Source: JACMLD01 sp047602295 (GTDB lineage Bacteria > Bacteroidota > Bacteroidia > Chitinophagales > Chitinophagaceae). Taken from it: a stretch of 64,000 nt of DNA. Positions 1-8,601 of the stretch are shown piece after piece. A program made the translations under genes and the position numbers. The stretch covers positions 2,542,001 to 2,606,000 of the forward strand of contig JASGHP010000001.1 in assembly GCA_047602295.1 (NCBI GenBank), written 5' to 3'. The notes beneath the pieces were generated by a model, which saw nothing but the letters and a program-made list of their open reading frames with translations, made no database searches and was not told the DNA's origin. The first letter of the stretch is position 1; each line of letters begins with the position of its first letter.

Positions 1-2
1 TT

Positions 3-1268
3 TCAATAGCAACATTGCCCTATACAACTTTATTTTCAGATACCATACTGCAGCATTTAATTGAAACAGGCATTCATGAAAACCTTGATCTAAAAACAGC
101 TGTTGAAAGAATGAACGAAGCGCAGGCAAGCTTCAGGCAAAGTGAACTGGCCTTTCTACCCAGTCTTGACGCAAATCCCAATGTGTCGAGAGTCAAACAA
201 TCACGTGCAGCACTAAACCTGCCGGCAAATTTCGGCAGCTTTCCACTAACCACCATGAATTACCAGTTGGCGTTAAGTTCAAGCTGGGAAGCAGATATCT
301 GGGGTAAATTAAAAAGCGCAAAAAAAGCCGCACTGGCAAATTTGTTGCAAAGCGATGCGGCTGTGCGTGCAGTGCAAACGCAATTAATAGCAAATATTGC
401 GGGTTATTATTTTCAACTGCTGTCGCTTGACGAACAATTGAAAGTAACTGAACAGACGCTCAAAAACAGAATGGATGATACCAAAACCATGCAGGCATTA
501 AAGGAAAATGCAGTGGTAACAGGTGCGGCAGTGATGCAAAGCGATGCGAATCGTTATGCGGCAGAGGTGCTGATACCAGATTTGAAAAGATCTATCCGTG
601 AAACCGAGAATGCGCTGAGCGTATTATTGGCCAGGATACCGGGCAGCATTAAACGCAGTACGCTTGATAGCCAGGTTATTTACCAGCAGTTGCAAACAGG
701 TGTATCATCTTTGCTGATGAGAAACAGGCCAGATATAATGCAGGCGGAAGCCGGCTTTAGAGCGGCATTTGAAAATACCAATGTGGCTCGTACTTATTTT
801 TATCCGCAGTTTACATTAACAGCACAGGGTGGACTTTCAACCTTGCAGATAGAAAACCTTTTCAATGGATTTGTTTTCTACAGTATTGTTGCCGGGCTGG
901 CTCAACCCATTTTCAACAAGGGGCAAAACAAGGCCAGGTTGCGTATTGCAGAAGCACAACAAAAGGAAGCTTACTATGCTTATCAGCAGACATTGCTGAA
1001 GGCAGGGCAGGAAGTATCCAACGCATTGTATGCTTACCAAACTTCATTGGAAAAACAAAGCAGCAGAGTTCACCAGGTAAGTTCACTTGAAAAAGCCGTT
1101 AACTATACAAAGCAATTATTAGAATACAGTTCTGCCACCAATTATACTGATGTACTCACTTCTGAACAGTCTTTGCTATCGGCACGTTTAAGTGGTGTAA
1201 ACGATAAGCTGCAACAATTAATGGCAGTAGTTGAATTGTATCGTTCTCTGGGTGGTGGCTGGCACTAA
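3..1268 (+). CDS. RND efflux outer membrane lipoprotein, NodT/OprM-like (5' end outside window)
   Basis: This is the outer-membrane channel of a tripartite RND-type efflux pump, a TolC/OprM-like protein of the NodT family that exports small molecules from periplasm to outside. The reading frame is open to the first bases of the window, so the gene is truncated there. The first in-window start-like codon (TTG at 15) is not the true start, and the signal peptide and lipobox are missing. Two OEP repeats of long coiled-coil helices are visible, with the typical NodT stretches LALSSSWEADIWGKL near the beginning and MRNRPDIMQAE at mid-protein. The C-terminus keeps the family ending VELYRSLGGGW. The adaptor and inner-membrane pump genes would be expected upstream, outside the window. 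The family call is secure; the substrate cannot be told. Confidence 0.93.
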   Translation, partial: SIATLPYTTLFSDTILQHLIETGIHENLDLKTAVERMNEAQASFRQSELAFLPSLDANPNVSRVKQSRAALNLPANFGSFPLTTMNYQLALSSSWEADIWGKLKSAKKAALANLLQSDAAVRAVQTQLIANIAGYYFQLLSLDEQLKVTEQTLKNRMDDTKTMQALKENAVVTGAAVMQSDANRYAAEVLIPDLKRSIRETENALSVLLARIPGSIKRSTLDSQVIYQQLQTGVSSLLMRNRPDIMQAEAGFRAAFENTNVARTYFYPQFTLTAQGGLSTLQIENLFNGFVFYSIVAGLAQPIFNKGQNKARLRIAEAQQKEAYYAYQQTLLKAGQEVSNALYAYQTSLEKQSSRVHQVSSLEKAVNYTKQLLEYSSATNYTDVLTSEQSLLSARLSGVNDKLQQLMAVVELYRSLGGGWH

Positions 1269-1365
1269 GGTCAGGAAAGTATGTCAAGAAAAAAGATGAA
1301 TAAGAAATGAGGGCATTTACTTTATTGCATTTTCGCAGATTATTAAAACAACGGAGTTGCCAATA

Positions 1366-1392
1366 GCAAAAGGGCAGGTAAAAACCTGCCCC
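1366..1392 (-). terminator. Rho-independent terminator of the NTF2-like gene
   Basis: Arms GGGCAGGT (1372-1379) and ACCTGCCC (1384-1391) form a perfect 8-bp stem with a 4-nt loop. Read on the minus strand it is followed by TTTTGC. It lies 50 bp past the stop of the minus-strand NTF2-like gene. Confidence 0.65.
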
Positions 1393-1443
1393 GTGCAGTA
1401 ATGCATTTAAGACGACTACTGCTTAACTAAAAAATAATTCTTT

Positions 1444-1968
1444 TTATTGCTGGGTTTCGTTTTTGGAAGTGTAGGTAAAATCAGACTGCCGTTTAGCAAT
1501 CAGCCATTGGCCATTTTTCTTTTTATACTCATCATGATAAATTACGTAGAAGTTTGTCTGCGTTCTTTTTCCATTTTCCATCCCTACAAGTGTTACATAA
1601 CAATAAGATATGCCCAAAGCTTTATCCCCTTGAAGTGTCAGGGTCAGTTGTCCGTTGAGGTGATAAACGATATCAAATAGTTTTAAGAACCCACCAAATG
1701 CATCTCCAATTTGTTTACGGCCATTCAGAATACCGGTAGATTTTCCCTCCCTGAAACTCTCCACGATGGCATCTTCGGTAAAAAGCAAAACCTGCCTGCC
1801 AATGTTTTTTACATCTGCCAGCACAGAAAAAGTATCTACCAGGTTTTTGATTGCTATTCGATCTTCTATTTCTATAAGACGTCTTTCTATAGCCTGATCA
1901 TTTTTTTTCTGTGCATTAACAAGAATACAGCACCCCAGGCACATCATTACTAAAAGGTATTTATTCAT
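1444..1968 (-). CDS. Secreted NTF2/SnoaL-like domain protein
   Basis: A 174-residue protein with an N-terminal signal peptide (hydrophobic residues 4-19, cleavage probably after VNAQ). The mature part has the length and pattern of the NTF2-like/SnoaL superfamily: an early helix (IEDRIAIKNLVDTFSVLADVK), a central FTEDAIVE strand, and alternating strands ending NGQWLIAKRQSDF. Such cone-shaped folds may be enzymes, ligand binders or scaffolds, so no activity can be assigned. Its ATG overlaps the stop of the small upstream gene at 1961-2146, so the two are probably translationally coupled. A hairpin terminator follows the gene. Confidence 0.75.
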   Translation of the reverse strand: MNKYLLVMMCLGCCILVNAQKKNDQAIERRLIEIEDRIAIKNLVDTFSVLADVKNIGRQVLLFTEDAIVESFREGKSTGILNGRKQIGDAFGGFLKLFDIVYHLNGQLTLTLQGDKALGISYCYVTLVGMENGKRTQTNFYVIYHDEYKKKNGQWLIAKRQSDFTYTSKNETQQ

Positions 1969-2146
1969 GGTTTGTTTTTTTACATATGCATTTCCACAAC
2001 TGTCGCAATTGGTGTACGCATGGCTGTAATTCCGGATGCAACAGCAGGTAGTCTTCCAGTGTTATCAACTCTTCGGGTGTGGCTTCTCCCGTCAGTTGTA
2101 CACTCAATAGATCCCAGAACTTTTCCTCATCCACGGCTATAATCAT
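1961..2146 (-). CDS. Stand-alone FecR-type anti-sigma N-terminal domain (possible remnant)
   Basis: This 61-residue reading frame resembles the N-terminal sigma-binding segment of Bacteroidota FecR anti-sigma factors: FWDLLSVQLTGEATPEELITLEDYL, then helix residues HPELQP...LRQLWKC. Full FecR proteins are usually 300-400 residues, with a membrane helix and a periplasmic domain; here translation stops right after the N-terminal segment. Its end overlaps the ATG of the NTF2-like gene by 8 bp. No ECF sigma gene and no SusC/SusD receptor is next to it. It may be a decayed anti-sigma gene or a genuine mini anti-sigma protein. The sequence resemblance is clear; the function is inferred. Confidence 0.5.
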   Translation of the reverse strand: MIIAVDEEKFWDLLSVQLTGEATPEELITLEDYLLLHPELQPCVHQLRQLWKCICKKTNHE

Positions 2147-2278
2147 TTACAGGCATGTAATTTTGAACACAGCACAAAGTTCCGGCACAAAAGAATAAAA
2201 TTGCTATATAGATTACCGAAATGCCTACCATTATTCCGGATTCAGCTCAGGACGGTTTCACTCAATAAACCAAGTCGC

Positions 2279-2286
2279 TATTTTTG
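2279..2286 (+). promoter_or_regulatory. Bacteroidota -7 promoter element for the AraC gene
   Basis: TATTTTTG fits the Bacteroidota -7 consensus TAnnTTTG and lies 18 bp before the ATG at 2305. No clear -33 TTG is seen at the usual distance, so this is a tentative call. Confidence 0.35.
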
Positions 2287-2304
2287 TATTACTAAAGTGC
2301 AGAC

Positions 2305-3222
2305 ATGGAAATCATACATATAGACAGCATCGCTGACTACAATACGATGTGCAGCTTAAAAACATTGCACCCGCTGGTGACAGTTAATGATTATAGTAAA
2401 CAAGTTGCTTCCGGTAGTGCGGCAAGACCTGCACGCACTTTTAATTTTTCGGTTTATGGTATATTCCTAAAGGAATTTGATTGCGGTGAACTCAGGTATG
2501 GGCGTGGTCATTATGATTACCAGGAGGGATCGATGGTGTTTATGGCTCCGGGCCAGGTTTGGGGAGTATCTGCAGAGCCTGAAGGGGAAGATAAAGTGCA
2601 TAAAGGATGGGCACTACTTTTTCATCCTGATTTTCTACACGGCACGCATTTAAGCAAGAGCATAAAGGAATATTCTTTTTTCTCTTACGCTACTAATGAA
2701 GCACTGCATCTTTCAGACGATGAGAAACAAATCATCACAGATTGTTTTATAAAAGTTGAATATGAGCTGCATCAGGCTATTGATAAATACAGCAAGGGCT
2801 TAATTGCTTCCAATATTGAGTTACTGTTAAACTATTGTATGCGGTTTTATAATCGCCAGTTTATTACGAGGGATAATGTCAACCGGGGCATACTTGAAAA
2901 ATTTGAAGCATTGCTGAACGATTATTTTTCTACTGATAAGCAGCAAAGCGATGGATTGCCGACGGTGGCTTACTGTGCAACGGCTTTACACCTGTCCACC
3001 AATTATTTTGGTGATCTCATCAAAAAAGAGACAGGCAAAACAGCGCAGGAATATATACAGGCCAAAGTGATTGAGCTGGCAAAAGAGCGCATCTTCGATA
3101 ATAAACTTTCTATTAGTGAGGTTGCCTATTACCTGGGTTTTAAATATCCTCACCATTTTACCCGCTTGTTCAAACAAAAAACAGGTAAAAGCCCAACACA
3201 ATATAGGAATGCATTCAGCTAG
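2305..3222 (+). CDS. AraC family transcriptional regulator
   Basis: A 305-residue DNA-binding transcription factor. The N-terminal ~170 residues form an AraC-type cupin-like sensor region (GRGHYDYQEGSMVFMAPGQVW). The C-terminal ~100 residues contain two helix-turn-helix units, the second with the family signature ISEVAYYLGFKYPHHFTRLFKQKTGKSPTQYR. The ATG at 2305 is preceded by a -7-like element. It is divergent from the NTF2/anti-sigma pair, which is one candidate target. Neither inducer nor operator can be identified. The family assignment is secure. Confidence 0.93.
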   Translation: MEIIHIDSIADYNTMCSLKTLHPLVTVNDYSKQVASGSAARPARTFNFSVYGIFLKEFDCGELRYGRGHYDYQEGSMVFMAPGQVWGVSAEPEGEDKVHKGWALLFHPDFLHGTHLSKSIKEYSFFSYATNEALHLSDDEKQIITDCFIKVEYELHQAIDKYSKGLIASNIELLLNYCMRFYNRQFITRDNVNRGILEKFEALLNDYFSTDKQQSDGLPTVAYCATALHLSTNYFGDLIKKETGKTAQEYIQAKVIELAKERIFDNKLSISEVAYYLGFKYPHHFTRLFKQKTGKSPTQYRNAFS

Positions 3223-3613
3223 ATAAATGGCAATAACCTCGTTGTTGGTATGTTTAATGTACATCGATAAAATCTTCTCTCATGTAATGCAAATTTTCAG
3301 AATACTACTAAAATGGTATTTGCTCCATTAGTTCTCTCCGGTAATTTTGGTTACACTTTTAAAAAGGATATATCGTTCCAGGCGAATTCATCAACACTTC
3401 ATAGTCCAATATCCATTGACTCCTTAAAAAACACTTGCGCACTGAAGTAGCAAAATCATTGTCAGGCACTTAGCCACTGTTACTACTATACGGCTGGTAG
3501 CCGTCATGTCGTCCATCGATTTAAAACGTCGTTAGTCGATTTTGACACAATAAGATGTTGAAAGCATCTTAGATTCGAAACCAGCATAACTGCCACACCT
3601 TAAAACATCAGAC
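3223..3613. other. 390-bp intergenic region
   Basis: No convincing gene lies here. It holds one copy of the 16-mer TAAAATCTTCTCTCAT (3268-3283), a small hairpin with arms CGGCT/AGCCG (3491-3503), and a perfect 7-bp stem TAAGATG/CATCTTA (3551-3571) 43 bp before the next ATG. The latter could be a leader structure of the downstream T9SS gene. Confidence 0.4.
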
Positions 3614-5014
3614 ATGCGTCTAATTCTACCTGCTAGCCAACGGGCTGCTATTGCTTTGCCATTGCTGTTTCATCTGCACTTTCTGCTACTAGGCTTTTCT
3701 ACAGCTCATGCACAAAACAACAAATTGATATTACAACCGGGTTCAAACTTTGTAGCCTCTGGAGGCAACGTAGTAATGAACAACACGGATGTAAAAACGG
3801 ACGGCGCTTTTAATAGTAATGGCGCGGTACTGCTGATAACAGGTAGCAACAATACGGCGTTCTCCGGCGCAACACCCCTGCAGGCAAGCACACTGCAATT
3901 AAACACCGGTGCAGCAAGTACACTAACGCTTAGCAATACACTAAAAATATCCAATGCATTTATTTTTCAGAATGGCCGTGTTGATTGTAACAATAACCAG
4001 TTGCAGCTAGCCGGCAGTGCTGTATTGCAGGGCGAAAATGAAACAAACCGCGTAATAGCTCCCAGCGGCGGTTTTGCAATAGCTACCGCTACAGGAGTAA
4101 ACAATCCTTTTCAGTTCAATGCAGGAAACCTGGGCGCAGTACTAACTTCAACCACTAATCTGGGGAATCTTTCTGTAACAAGGTTTGGCAAGCCTGCCAC
4201 CAACCCGGGCAATGCTTCTATGCACGGCATTCAGCGTACCTATCTTATACAGCCGCAAAATAATGTGGCACTCAATGCTACACTACGGTTTTATTATCTC
4301 AATGCCGAATTGAATGGCGATGATCCCAATACACTAACACTTTGGAAGAGCAATGACGGCATCGCATGGACAAAAGTCGGCTTCGATTCAAGGAGTACTG
4401 TTAATAAATACGTGGAAAAAACAGCCATTGCAGATTTCAGTTACTGGACACTGACTGATTTGCTTAACGCATTGCCATTAACGCTGATTTCTTTTAGCGC
4501 CAAATGTGCTACATCATATACACAACTGCAATGGCAAACGGGTATTGAATCCGATATGGATCATTTTGATATTGAAAGAAGCACTGACGGCAATAGCTGG
4601 ACTAAAATAGGAGAAGTGCCCTGCAGCAACAGTGCAACCGGTTCAACTTACGGGTTTAAAGACAATGCGGCATTGCCTGATGCACTTTACCGGTTAAAGA
4701 TAATCAGCCTCTCCGCAACTGTTAGTTATTCACCTGTGTTTAAAGGAGGCTGCGCAGATATTGCCATGCCGTTTATGGTGTATCCAAATCCTGCAACTGC
4801 CAAAGCGGTAGCACAGGTTTCAGTAAGAGATGCCGCTAATGCAAACTTAAAAGTAATGAACACTGCCGGCCAAATTGTATACAGCGCTCAATGGAAATTG
4901 TCGCCAGGTATTAATCAGCACCTGTTGCCAGTAACATCGCTGGCTACAGGAACTTATTTTATACAACTGGAATTGAACCAGTCTGTACTTCAATCAACTT
5001 TCTTAAAGCAGTAA
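3614..5014 (+). CDS. T9SS type A sorting domain-containing secreted protein
   Basis: A 466-residue exported protein. It starts with a long signal peptide (hydrophobic ALPLLFHLHFLLLGF, cleavage near AHAQ) and ends in a type IX secretion C-terminal domain of about 75 residues: MVYPNPA, then a beta-rich stretch with GQIVYSAQW and LATGTYFIQL. The middle is a low-complexity, Ser/Thr/Asn-rich beta region, followed by a fibronectin-like segment (ISFSAKCATSYTQLQWQTGIESDMDHFDIERSTDG) common in Bacteroidota surface proteins. It probably reaches the cell surface or medium through T9SS. The next two genes on the strand also encode exported proteins, with gaps of about 70 and 60 bp, so one transcript is plausible. 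Ligand or substrate is unknown. Confidence 0.88.
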   Translation: MRLILPASQRAAIALPLLFHLHFLLLGFSTAHAQNNKLILQPGSNFVASGGNVVMNNTDVKTDGAFNSNGAVLLITGSNNTAFSGATPLQASTLQLNTGAASTLTLSNTLKISNAFIFQNGRVDCNNNQLQLAGSAVLQGENETNRVIAPSGGFAIATATGVNNPFQFNAGNLGAVLTSTTNLGNLSVTRFGKPATNPGNASMHGIQRTYLIQPQNNVALNATLRFYYLNAELNGDDPNTLTLWKSNDGIAWTKVGFDSRSTVNKYVEKTAIADFSYWTLTDLLNALPLTLISFSAKCATSYTQLQWQTGIESDMDHFDIERSTDGNSWTKIGEVPCSNSATGSTYGFKDNAALPDALYRLKIISLSATVSYSPVFKGGCADIAMPFMVYPNPATAKAVAQVSVRDAANANLKVMNTAGQIVYSAQWKLSPGINQHLLPVTSLATGTYFIQLELNQSVLQSTFLKQ

Positions 5015-5083
5015 CTCATTCTGCAACAAGCAACCCATCAATATATAATCAAATCACCCAAACGCTCTTAAATACTATCAAAC

Positions 5084-7897
5084 ATGAAAAAGTTTATTTG
5101 GTACTGCATACTGCTGATGCTTGCCGCACCCCAGTTGGTACATGCACAAGTGGCCATCAATACAGATGCCAGTTTACCCAATGCCAGTGCCATGCTGGAA
5201 ATTAAAACGAACAACAAAGGTTTCCTGGGGCCAAGGCTCACTACCGTACAACGTACAGGCATTGCCTCACCAGCAGATGGTTTATGGGTATATGATACTG
5301 ATACCAAAACATTCTGGTATTATAAAGGCTCTGCCTGGGTGGAGTTTGTAATTGGCGGTTCTGTACTTGCTTTGCCATATACAGCTACTATCAATTCTAC
5401 CAATACACTGCTCAACCTTACTAATAATTCTACTGGTGGTGTCTATTCTGGTATAACAGGGGGTACTGGTGGTTTTGGCGTATATGGAGCCACAGCCAAT
5501 CTTAGCTCTGCTGGGGTAGTAGGAGACAATACAGGAGGCGGCGAAGCAGTAGTGGGCAGGGCTACCAGTAAGACTACGCCTACAGGTGCAGTGGTTGGTA
5601 GAAACGATGGTCCCGGTTATGGAGTATATGGTTTTGCAGCAACCAATACAGCCGGCACTGCAATTGGTGTACTTGGCCGTGTAGGTATTAGCAGCAGTAC
5701 CGGCTATGCAGGTTATTTTGAAAACCTTAATAGTGCCAATGCAGTTAACACACTACAGGCCGTATCCAATGGGCCTGGTGTTATTGCTGATCACTCAAAG
5801 GGCAATGCCGGAAACTTTTTTATGAACAATACCAATGGTGTAGGTGCAGGTGTGCGTGGAGAAGTGAACTCTATCTTCGGCAATAATGGTACAGCCGGTG
5901 TATATGGTATATCTTCTGGTACGGGCGGTTATGGCGGATACTTTGAGCATAGCAATACCACTGGCTTTGGCAATGCATTATTTTCAACCAATGCCGGGCA
6001 GGGTATAGGAGTAGCTTTTCAAAATACCAATGCAGCCAACACACAGGCAGCTTTGCAGGTAAATACAAATGGTACTGGTAATGCGGTTCAGGTGTATAAC
6101 ACCAGTACCACCACGCTGGCCAATACAGTAGATGTAACCAGCGCAGGCCCGGGCGATATTCCAGACCACAGGCTGGGCAATGCAGGTAATTTCTTTGCAA
6201 ACAATAACTATGGTGTAGGTGCAGGTGTACGCGGAGAAGTAAACTCTATCTTCGGCAACAACGGTACAGCCGGTGTATATGGCAGTTCTTCTGGTACAGG
6301 TGGCTATGGCGGATACTTCGATCATACCAATGCTACCGGTTATGGATATGCGTTAATGGCTACCAATGCTGGTTTAGGAATATCAACCTACATAGAGAGC
6401 ACCAATGCTAGCAATGCCAGTAACGTATTGAGTGTGGTAGGCAACGGCCCGGGTGTAATTGCTAATCATAATGCTGGCAACGCCGGCAATTTCTTTATGA
6501 ACAATACAAACGGTGTGGGTGCCGGTGTACGTGGAGAAGTAAATTCCATTTTTGGTAACAATGGTACTGCAGGTGTATATGGTATAGCATCTGGTACCGG
6601 CGGTTACGGCGGTTACTTTGAACATAGCAGCGCCACAGGTTTCGGCAATGTTTTATATGCCACGAATGCCGGATTGGGACGAGGTTCCGTTTTCTTAAAC
6701 ACCAATGCAACCAATGCACAGGAAGCGGTGGCTGTAACCACAAATGGTACGGGCAATGCAATGACTGTTACTAACACCAATACCAATTCATTGGCCAATA
6801 CACTATATGTAACCAGCACTGGTCCTGGCGATATTCCAGACCACAGGTTGGGCAATGCCGGTAATTTCTTTGCCAACAATCAATATGGTGTGGGTGCGGG
6901 TGTACGTGGAGAAGTGAATTCTATCTTCGGCAACAATGGTACAGCCGGTGTTTATGGCAGCTCTTCTGGTACCGGCGGTTATGGTGGTTACTTTGATCAT
7001 ACCAATGCTACCGGTTACGGTTATGCGTTAATGGCTACTACTGCGGGACAAGGCATTGCAGCTTATATCGAAAACACCAATAGCTCTAACACCAGCAATA
7101 CACTGAGTGTTGTAAGCAATGGTCCGGGTGTAATTGCCAACCATAATTCTGGCAATGCCGGTAATTTCTTTATGAACAACCAGTATGGTGTAGGCGCTGG
7201 TGTTCGCGGAGAAGTGAACTCCATCTTTGGTAACAATGGTACAGCCGGTGTATATGGTGTATCATCTGGTACAGGTGGTTATGCCGGTTATTTTGAGCAC
7301 ACAGATAAAACGGGCTATGGAGTAACGCTGCAAGCAGTTAGTTACGACCTTGGTTATGCCATGGTAGTAGATAAAGAAGGTACTTCAGGTGATATTGCTG
7401 TTTTTCAGCGAACAGGGTTAAACGTTGCCAGGATTGACCGCAACGGTAAAGGTTTCTTCAACGGTGGTACGCAAAACAGTGGAGCAGACCTTGCAGAAGC
7501 ATTTGATGTAACAGGATCAACTGCTGCTTATGAACCAGGCGATGTGCTGGCAATTTCAGTGGATGCAGATCGTACTGTACAAAAATCGCAGGAAGCTTAT
7601 TCAACTTTGGTAGTAGGCGTGTACGCAACAAAACCCGGTGTGTTGTTAACAGAAGAAAATGTTGATAGCAAGCTGGATGACAAAGTGCCCATGGGAGTTG
7701 TTGGTGTAATTCCTACAAAAGTTTGCAACGAAAACGGTATCATTCACAGGGGGGATATATTGGTTACAGCCAGCCGCCCTGGTTATGCTATGAAAGCAGA
7801 TTTAAACAAACTGAAACCAGGCCAGGCCATTGGTAAAGCACTGCAGGAGTTTGAAGGCGAAACAGGTAAGATAAAAGTGCTGGTGAATGTTCGTTAA
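5084..7897 (+). CDS. Large secreted repeat protein with alternating 125/100-residue modules
   Basis: A 937-residue exported protein with a signal peptide (hydrophobic IWYCILLMLAA, cleavage near VHAQ). Residues ~20-95 form a Bacteroidota head region (GFLGPRLTTVQR, LWVYDTDTKTFWYYKGSAW). The middle contains five copies of a module starting GNAGNFF and carrying VGAGVRGEVNSIFGNNG and TGGYGGYF, at 5801, 6176, 6476, 6851 and 7151. The spacing is 375, 300, 375 and 300 bp, so two module types alternate. The C-terminal ~130 residues (ADLAEAFDV, PGDVLAIS, VVGVYATKPGVL, GDILVTASRPGYAMKAD) resemble a terminal domain seen on large fibre-like bacterial surface proteins. No T9SS tail is visible. Function is unknown; a fibrous surface or matrix role is inferred from architecture. 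Confidence 0.85.
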   Translation: MKKFIWYCILLMLAAPQLVHAQVAINTDASLPNASAMLEIKTNNKGFLGPRLTTVQRTGIASPADGLWVYDTDTKTFWYYKGSAWVEFVIGGSVLALPYTATINSTNTLLNLTNNSTGGVYSGITGGTGGFGVYGATANLSSAGVVGDNTGGGEAVVGRATSKTTPTGAVVGRNDGPGYGVYGFAATNTAGTAIGVLGRVGISSSTGYAGYFENLNSANAVNTLQAVSNGPGVIADHSKGNAGNFFMNNTNGVGAGVRGEVNSIFGNNGTAGVYGISSGTGGYGGYFEHSNTTGFGNALFSTNAGQGIGVAFQNTNAANTQAALQVNTNGTGNAVQVYNTSTTTLANTVDVTSAGPGDIPDHRLGNAGNFFANNNYGVGAGVRGEVNSIFGNNGTAGVYGSSSGTGGYGGYFDHTNATGYGYALMATNAGLGISTYIESTNASNASNVLSVVGNGPGVIANHNAGNAGNFFMNNTNGVGAGVRGEVNSIFGNNGTAGVYGIASGTGGYGGYFEHSSATGFGNVLYATNAGLGRGSVFLNTNATNAQEAVAVTTNGTGNAMTVTNTNTNSLANTLYVTSTGPGDIPDHRLGNAGNFFANNQYGVGAGVRGEVNSIFGNNGTAGVYGSSSGTGGYGGYFDHTNATGYGYALMATTAGQGIAAYIENTNSSNTSNTLSVVSNGPGVIANHNSGNAGNFFMNNQYGVGAGVRGEVNSIFGNNGTAGVYGVSSGTGGYAGYFEHTDKTGYGVTLQAVSYDLGYAMVVDKEGTSGDIAVFQRTGLNVARIDRNGKGFFNGGTQNSGADLAEAFDVTGSTAAYEPGDVLAISVDADRTVQKSQEAYSTLVVGVYATKPGVLLTEENVDSKLDDKVPMGVVGVIPTKVCNENGIIHRGDILVTASRPGYAMKADLNKLKPGQAIGKALQEFEGETGKIKVLVNVR
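5801..7330 (+). repeat. Five in-frame coding repeats in an A-B-A-B-A pattern (675-bp super-period)
   Basis: The codons for GNAGNFF begin at 5801, 6176, 6476, 6851 and 7151. A modules (5801-6175 and 6476-6850; 125 codons) contain GYFEHS and end GDIPDHRL. B modules (6176-6475 and 6851-7150; 100 codons) contain GYFDHTNATGYGYALMAT and end PGVIANHN. The last A-like copy at 7151 is cut short by the C-terminal domain. The first 36 residues of every module are almost identical. Confidence 0.9.
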
Positions 7898-7956
7898 ACA
7901 AATCACTTAAAAAAATAATTACAGCAATCCATTCTACACTCATTAATAACATCGAT

Positions 7957-8436
7957 ATGAAATACTTATTCTTTTTAACCATTCTCTTTTCTGCAGCAGC
8001 TGCAAAAGCGCAGTTGCCCCCTGTAAGAACAAGTGATCCGGCAGGCTCAGCAACCGAAAAAACTATTGTCCCTTTGCGCTCAGGGGGCAATGCATCCGCT
8101 CTGTCTACTGAGAGAACGGCTGCCACTAGTACTACCAGCGCTACTACTGACATGGAAGTTCCTATACGCAAGACCGACAACGTATCAAATACATCCAATG
8201 CTGCGGCGGCAAGAACAACAAACACTCTTAATAACGATGCATCAAAGCTTCCTATCCGCAGCAGCGATCCGCAAGCCAAGAGCGTTGCTGCTGTTATAGA
8301 GAAAGTGCCTTTGCGCAGTTCTGATACTGTTGGAAAAGATTCAACAACCAATAGCCTGCAAAACGCAAATGCAGCAAAGAAGCTGTTGTTTCCTTCAGAA
8401 CATGCAGTAAGTGATAGCACGAAAACCAGTTTGTAG
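7957..8436 (+). CDS. Small secreted protein with repeated PLRSSD-like heptads
   Basis: A 159-residue protein with a signal peptide (MKYLFFLTILFSAAAAKAQ). The mature part is Ala/Ser/Thr/Asn-rich and probably disordered. Five spaced copies of a short motif are seen: LPPVRTSD, VPLRSGG, VPIRKTD, LPIRSSD and VPLRSSD. I do not recognise a family. It follows the repeat protein by 59 bp on the same strand and shares its export signal type, so it may belong to the same surface assembly. A strong inverted repeat ends the run at 8490-8527. That it is a gene is supported by the signal peptide and start; function is unknown. Confidence 0.7.
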   Translation: MKYLFFLTILFSAAAAKAQLPPVRTSDPAGSATEKTIVPLRSGGNASALSTERTAATSTTSATTDMEVPIRKTDNVSNTSNAAAARTTNTLNNDASKLPIRSSDPQAKSVAAVIEKVPLRSSDTVGKDSTTNSLQNANAAKKLLFPSEHAVSDSTKTSL

Positions 8437-8489
8437 ACGCAGTTGTCAGCTAGTCTGAGAGATTTCTCTATACGAATCATTTTTATAAG

Positions 8490-8527
8490 TATACCAGCCA
8501 GGGATTAAAATATCCCGGGCTGGTATA
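8490..8527 (+). terminator. Strong hairpin closing the secreted-protein run
   Basis: Arms TATACCAGCC (8490-8499) and GGCTGGTATA (8518-8527), with inner arms GGGAT/ATCCC, form a 15-bp stem with one mismatch. TTTT follows a few bases later (CGTTTT). It covers a possible upstream start of the cyclase gene at 8527, which argues for the start at 8602. Confidence 0.55.
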
Positions 8528-8601
8528 TGCGTTTTAGGATTTGCCATTTGTCATGCGTACCCGAAAAAAACGTACCTTCAGATGCACAGCCCTTTCAACC
8601 A

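Noticed and set aside
15..17. TTG at 15 as start of the efflux protein
   Set aside because: The frame is open before it to base 3, and the protein would lack signal peptide and lipobox. The gene is simply cut by the window edge.
5871..7000. Several minus-strand open frames of 65-113 codons across the repeat protein gene
   Set aside because: They recur with the coding repeats, are rich in Tyr/His/Trp or Thr/Cys, and lack any domain. They result from the composition of the repeated plus-strand codons.
7788..8480. A 230-codon minus-strand open frame opposite the PLRSSD-repeat protein
   Set aside because: It is antisense to a gene with a clear signal peptide and start, and its residues are the low-complexity mirror of the plus strand (Ala/Leu/Val-rich). 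No family is recognised.
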